Below, one piece after another: positions 49,509 through 52,445 of a stretch of 52,445 nucleotides of DNA. Origin of the DNA: Nocardia uniformis NBRC 13702 (GTDB lineage: Bacteria > Actinomycetota > Actinomycetes > Mycobacteriales > Mycobacteriaceae); contig NZ_BDCE01000055.1 in assembly GCF_001613345.1 (NCBI RefSeq), forward strand, positions 1 to 52,445. The letters run 5' to 3'. Both the position numbers and the translations under genes were made by a program. Position 1 is the stretch's first letter. Every line of letters begins with the position of its first letter. Below the pieces are notes generated by a model. It saw nothing but the letters and a program-made list of their open reading frames with translations. It ran no database searches and was not told the origin of the DNA.

Positions 49509-52445
49509 TCACATACCGCGACGACGTGGTCGCCGGGCCGCACTGGCGGGTTTTATGCGACGGCGTGCGGACGCAGCAGTCTTGCGGGAAGCGGGTGAAC
49601 GCGGCGCAGGCGTGGTGGTTGGGGACGGCGCAGATGCAGAGGTAGCGCTGCGGTGGCGCGACTGGGCCTCTTTGATTCGAGTGCGCAGTTCGCGGGCGAA
49701 GTTGGCCAGGTTTTCGTCGCGGCCAGGGTAGTTGGGTATCGGCCGGAATTGGCCCGTGTAGGGCAGGTCGGTCAGTGCGCGGAACTGCCGGTTCTGGGAT
49801 GCGGGTTGGGGATTGGGATGGCGGTCCAGGATCCACGTGCGGGTCTGGCGGCGGCCGTCAGGTGCTGTATCGGCGATGCGGAAACGGCGGGTTTTTGGTG
49901 TGGGTCGTGGGTCGGGGAGATGGTCGAAGATCCAGATATCAGCGCGGTCGCGGAGTTCACGTGCGGTGTCGGGGACGAGCAGTAGCGAGGCTCCCAGGTC
50001 GTTGCCGTTGTCGGTGGCGATAGCGGCGATCAAGGCGGTGGTATCGAGGCGGTGGGCGGCGGCGAGGGCCATCGTGTCCAGCAGGGCATTCCAGTGTCGG
50101 GAGTTGGCAGCTAGTCGGTACAGGACCGCCGGCATCGCGCGGTAGAACGTGCGCTCGGTGTGGGTGTCGGCGAGTTGTTTGACGTAGGCGTGGTAGTCGG
50201 CGTGCATACGGGCCAGGCGCTCGGCGGTCACCGGCGCGGGCCGACGACGGGCGTCGGCTTCTTGTACAAGCTCTGGCCTGGTGATCAGGAGCTCGAGGGT
50301 GTTGATCCGCGTGATGAAAGCACTCGAGTCATAACTACCGGTAGCAGTAAGGGTTTCGGCCTGGCCGAGAACGATGGTGGGGTGGTGGAGATGCTGGCTC
50401 TCGTCGGAGTCCGGGCGATGGTGGGCCGCGACTGGCGGCACATTCTGACGCGTCGTGGTGTCGGGGAGGGTGGTGTCGGCGGTGGGGCTGAGGAGTCGTC
50501 GCCGCAGTTCACGTGCGTAGATGACCAATTCGGTGTCCATGCCGGACCACGGGGTGGGCACCGGGAGGAAGGGGCCTGAGTACGGGGCATCACGTAAAGC
50601 GCGGAACCGTTGTGCGGCGGGTGTGGTCATGACCGGAAGTGTGTTGAGGCGATCGATGGTGTCGGTGATGGCGTGAGGATCTGTGGTGGTGAGGGTTTCG
50701 ACGGGGGCGACGGTGATCAGGTTGGGGATTGGCGCGAGGCGTTGTTGGATCCAGCGGTCGGCTCGCGCTCGGAGTACGGCGGCGGTGTCGCGGGCGGTGG
50801 CCAGGGATTCGCCGAGGTCTTCGCAGTTGTTGGTGGCGATGGCGGCGACGAGTTCGCCGGTGTCGAGGCGGTGGGCGTCGGCGAGCGCGATCGTATCGAG
50901 CAGGTCCTGGTATTTCGGCGAGTGTTTGGCCTCATGGGCGAACAGGACGGGAAGTGCTCGGGTGAGCAGAAATTCGCCGCGGGCATCGGCGAGAAGTTGG
51001 TAGGCGTGCTGGTAGTTGACGCGCACACGGTGGTCGGCGGCGGCTTGTTCATCGCGCATGATGTCGGTCGCGGAGCGGTTGTCGTCCTCGCGCGCCAGCA
51101 CGCGGGCAAAGCAACGGAAGGGTTCTCGAGGGTCATCGGGCTGTTGATCGCCGGAGAAGTCGATGAGGGCGTCGGTGGCCAGGAATAGTTGGTTGAGGTC
51201 GGTGCCGCGAGTGAGACCGACGTAAGCGAGAGCGCGGCCGAGGGTGTCGTCGAGCAGGGTGTAGGCGTGGCGGACGGTGATGCCTTGGGAGCGGTGGATG
51301 CTGGCGGCGTACCCGAGTTCGACCTCGTGGGCGACGTAGCCCGGGGGCAGGGTGACATGCCCCCGGTGGCCGATTCCGGTGACGGTGACAGATCCGTCTC
51401 TATGGATGCGATGGATATGCCAAAGGTCGCCGTTGTCCACCTGGGTACCGTGACGGTGCCCGCCAAGGATTTTCAGTCCGGGGTTGTTGAGGCGGGTGAC
51501 GATGGCGTCGCCGAGGTGACCGGTGTGGTTGTCGGACAACAGGATTCCTCCGCCGTCGTGGCGGACGCGGCCGGTGCCGAGGTGGATCGCTTGGGCGGCG
51601 GTGTTGAGTGCGGAGACGTCGGCAAGGGTGGCGGCGATCATGACCGAGGAGATTCCCGCGTCGGTATCGGCCAGGTGCGCGGACAGGATCGCCGTACGCA
51701 GTTGGTCACTGAGGCCGTGGGTGACGCGGCCGTGGCTGTCGTAGAACTCCCACGCGTGCTTGGCGTTGCCCGCCCGCACAGCCAGGGTTGCTTCGGCTTC
51801 TGCCGGGTCGGTGAAGCGCACCAGCTCCGTGAGTGCTGGTGCGCGGTTGTCGCGGGCGATCGTGGCGATGATGCCGCCGGACTCGACCGCGGAGAGTTGT
51901 GCGGGGTCGCCGACGCCACGGATCACCGCGCCGTGGGTGTCGGCGAGGGTGAGCAGGGCATCGAGGTCGAAGGTCGCGGCCATCGCCGCTTCGTCGAGCA
52001 GAAGCATCGCCCCAGGCGTGATCCCAGTGGGCACACCATGACGGGCTTGGGCGAGGAGTTTGTGGATGGTCCGGGCCGGAACACCGAGACTCGCGGACAA
52101 TTCCCGAGCTGCCGAGGCCGACGGTGCCAAGGCGATGACATCGCGCCCGGCGTCACGCCAGGCCGTGGCAACGGCTTGCATGGCGGTGGTCTTTCCGCTG
52201 CCAGCGGGCCCGATCACGACGGCGAGTTTCGTTGGGGCGGTGCATAAATAGCGCGCAATCTCACGCTGTCCGGGGTTGAGAGCGCGGACGCTGCTGAGTT
52301 GGATTCGCTCGATCGCCGAGTCGACTTCTCGGGCGGTGAGGATGGCGGCGGTCGGGGTGCGGGCGGCGTTCAGGAGCCGGATTTCGGCATCGAGGACGGC
52401 ATGGCTGGTCCAGCGGGCAGTGCCGGTAGTGGTGAAAACGCTCTC
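49509..52445 (-). CDS. MobF/TraA-type relaxase-helicase (5' partial)
   Basis: At least 978 codons; the frame is open to the window edge. The helicase part starts in VRALNPGQREIARYL and has Walker A GPAGSGKTTAM, Walker B LLLDEAAM, motif GDPAQLSAVESGG and the C-terminal HRSQGITVRHAYTLLD plus YVGLTRG, as in TraI/TraA superfamily I helicases. The relaxase domain with its catalytic Tyr and His triad is outside the window. A long C-terminal region (about 550 residues) has two repeats of the type HRLDT.ELVAAIATNN.EDLG and a basic Ser/Pro/Arg tail. The protein nicks oriT and unwinds the strand that is transferred. It is convergent with the cargo. Confidence 0.85.
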   Translation of the reverse strand, partial: ESVFTTTGTARWTSHAVLDAEIRLLNAARTPTAAILTAREVDSAIERIQLSSVRALNPGQREIARYLCTAPTKLAVVIGPAGSGKTTAMQAVATAWRDAGRDVIALAPSASAARELSASLGVPARTIHKLLAQARHGVPTGITPGAMLLLDEAAMAATFDLDALLTLADTHGAVIRGVGDPAQLSAVESGGIIATIARDNRAPALTELVRFTDPAEAEATLAVRAGNAKHAWEFYDSHGRVTHGLSDQLRTAILSAHLADTDAGISSVMIAATLADVSALNTAAQAIHLGTGRVRHDGGGILLSDNHTGHLGDAIVTRLNNPGLKILGGHRHGTQVDNGDLWHIHRIHRDGSVTVTGIGHRGHVTLPPGYVAHEVELGYAASIHRSQGITVRHAYTLLDDTLGRALAYVGLTRGTDLNQLFLATDALIDFSGDQQPDDPREPFRCFARVLAREDDNRSATDIMRDEQAAADHRVRVNYQHAYQLLADARGEFLLTRALPVLFAHEAKHSPKYQDLLDTIALADAHRLDTGELVAAIATNNCEDLGESLATARDTAAVLRARADRWIQQRLAPIPNLITVAPVETLTTTDPHAITDTIDRLNTLPVMTTPAAQRFRALRDAPYSGPFLPVPTPWSGMDTELVIYARELRRRLLSPTADTTLPDTTTRQNVPPVAAHHRPDSDESQHLHHPTIVLGQAETLTATGSYDSSAFITRINTLELLITRPELVQEADARRRPAPVTAERLARMHADYHAYVKQLADTHTERTFYRAMPAVLYRLAANSRHWNALLDTMALAAAHRLDTTALIAAIATDNGNDLGASLLLVPDTARELRDRADIWIFDHLPDPRPTPKTRRFRIADTAPDGRRQTRTWILDRHPNPQPASQNRQFRALTDLPYTGQFRPIPNYPGRDENLANFARELRTRIKEAQSRHRSATSASAPSPTTTPAPRSPASRKTAASARRRIKPASAARRPRRRGM

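Noticed and set aside
51189..52247. 352-codon + strand frame opposite the relaxase
   Set aside because: Gly/Asp/Val-rich shadow of the helicase gene, which has all superfamily I motifs on the - strand.

Overview
The window is high-GC actinobacterial DNA, most likely Nocardia or a close mycolate-containing relative. Reasons: consistently GC-rich third codon positions, SCO6880/TraG/TraA-type conjugation genes, an XRE (DUF5753-type) plus DUF397 pair, a DUF4254 gene, an nSTAND1-WD40 protein and prokaryotic secreted phospholipases A2. It reads as the accessory region of a large conjugative element (integrative element or plasmid), with transfer genes at both ends and about 40 kb of cargo between. 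No tRNA, rRNA, CRISPR array, integrase or clear attachment site is visible. All family names come from reading motifs, not from searches. || Left end (1-9.7 kb, + strand): a tight conjugation operon holding a 5'-truncated SCO6880-type membrane protein, a VirB4/TraC-like ATPase, a coupling protein (TraG/VirD4-like) split over two overlapping frames, a DUF4913 protein, a DUF1173-like protein and two unrecognised element proteins, one with two zinc-binding CxxC pairs. Right end (49.5-52.4 kb, - strand): the C-terminal helicase part of a MobF/TraA relaxase running off the window, with a long inverted repeat just beyond its 3' end. || Cargo, left to right: a membrane pentapeptide-repeat protein (9.7-11.0); a NUDIX plus P-loop kinase pair (11.5-12.6); small genes, a DUF4254 operon and a divergent XRE/DUF397 pair sharing a palindromic operator candidate (12.9-15.6); a - strand gene set with an extra valyl-tRNA synthetase, Gfo/Idh/MocA-like oxidoreductase, small protein, GT2 glycosyltransferase and UDP-sugar dehydrogenase (15.7-22.6); a divergent set with an HTH regulator, asparaginase and PPC/DUF296 protein (22.9-25.8); remnants of a second sugar cluster (UDP-sugar dehydrogenase scrap, truncated PfkB kinase, NUDIX; 25.9-26.8); a truncated phosphotransferase and a membrane NACHT NTPase (27.6-30.3); a 1.9 kb gene-poor stretch with a long hairpin (30.3-32.1). 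|| Next is a - strand run (32.1-42.7): an HTH-nSTAND1-WD40 protein, then a five-gene operon of a one-TM receptor-like protein, a zinc-ribbon membrane protein, a HerA-like ATPase, a translationally coupled HNH nuclease with a long disordered N-terminus, and a small possible immunity protein. This HerA-HNH membrane operon is the best candidate for an undescribed defence or toxin-delivery system; the valS-centred sugar cluster and the radical SAM plus 2OG-oxygenase pair (43.0-44.7) are the next best. || From 44.9 to 47.2 kb there are four small secreted proteins, including two phospholipases A2; one of these is broken at a 7-C homopolymer. From 47.2 to 49.3 kb the DNA is a graveyard: an IS3-type transposase tail, a start-less protein-like frame and a decayed NACHT NTPase.
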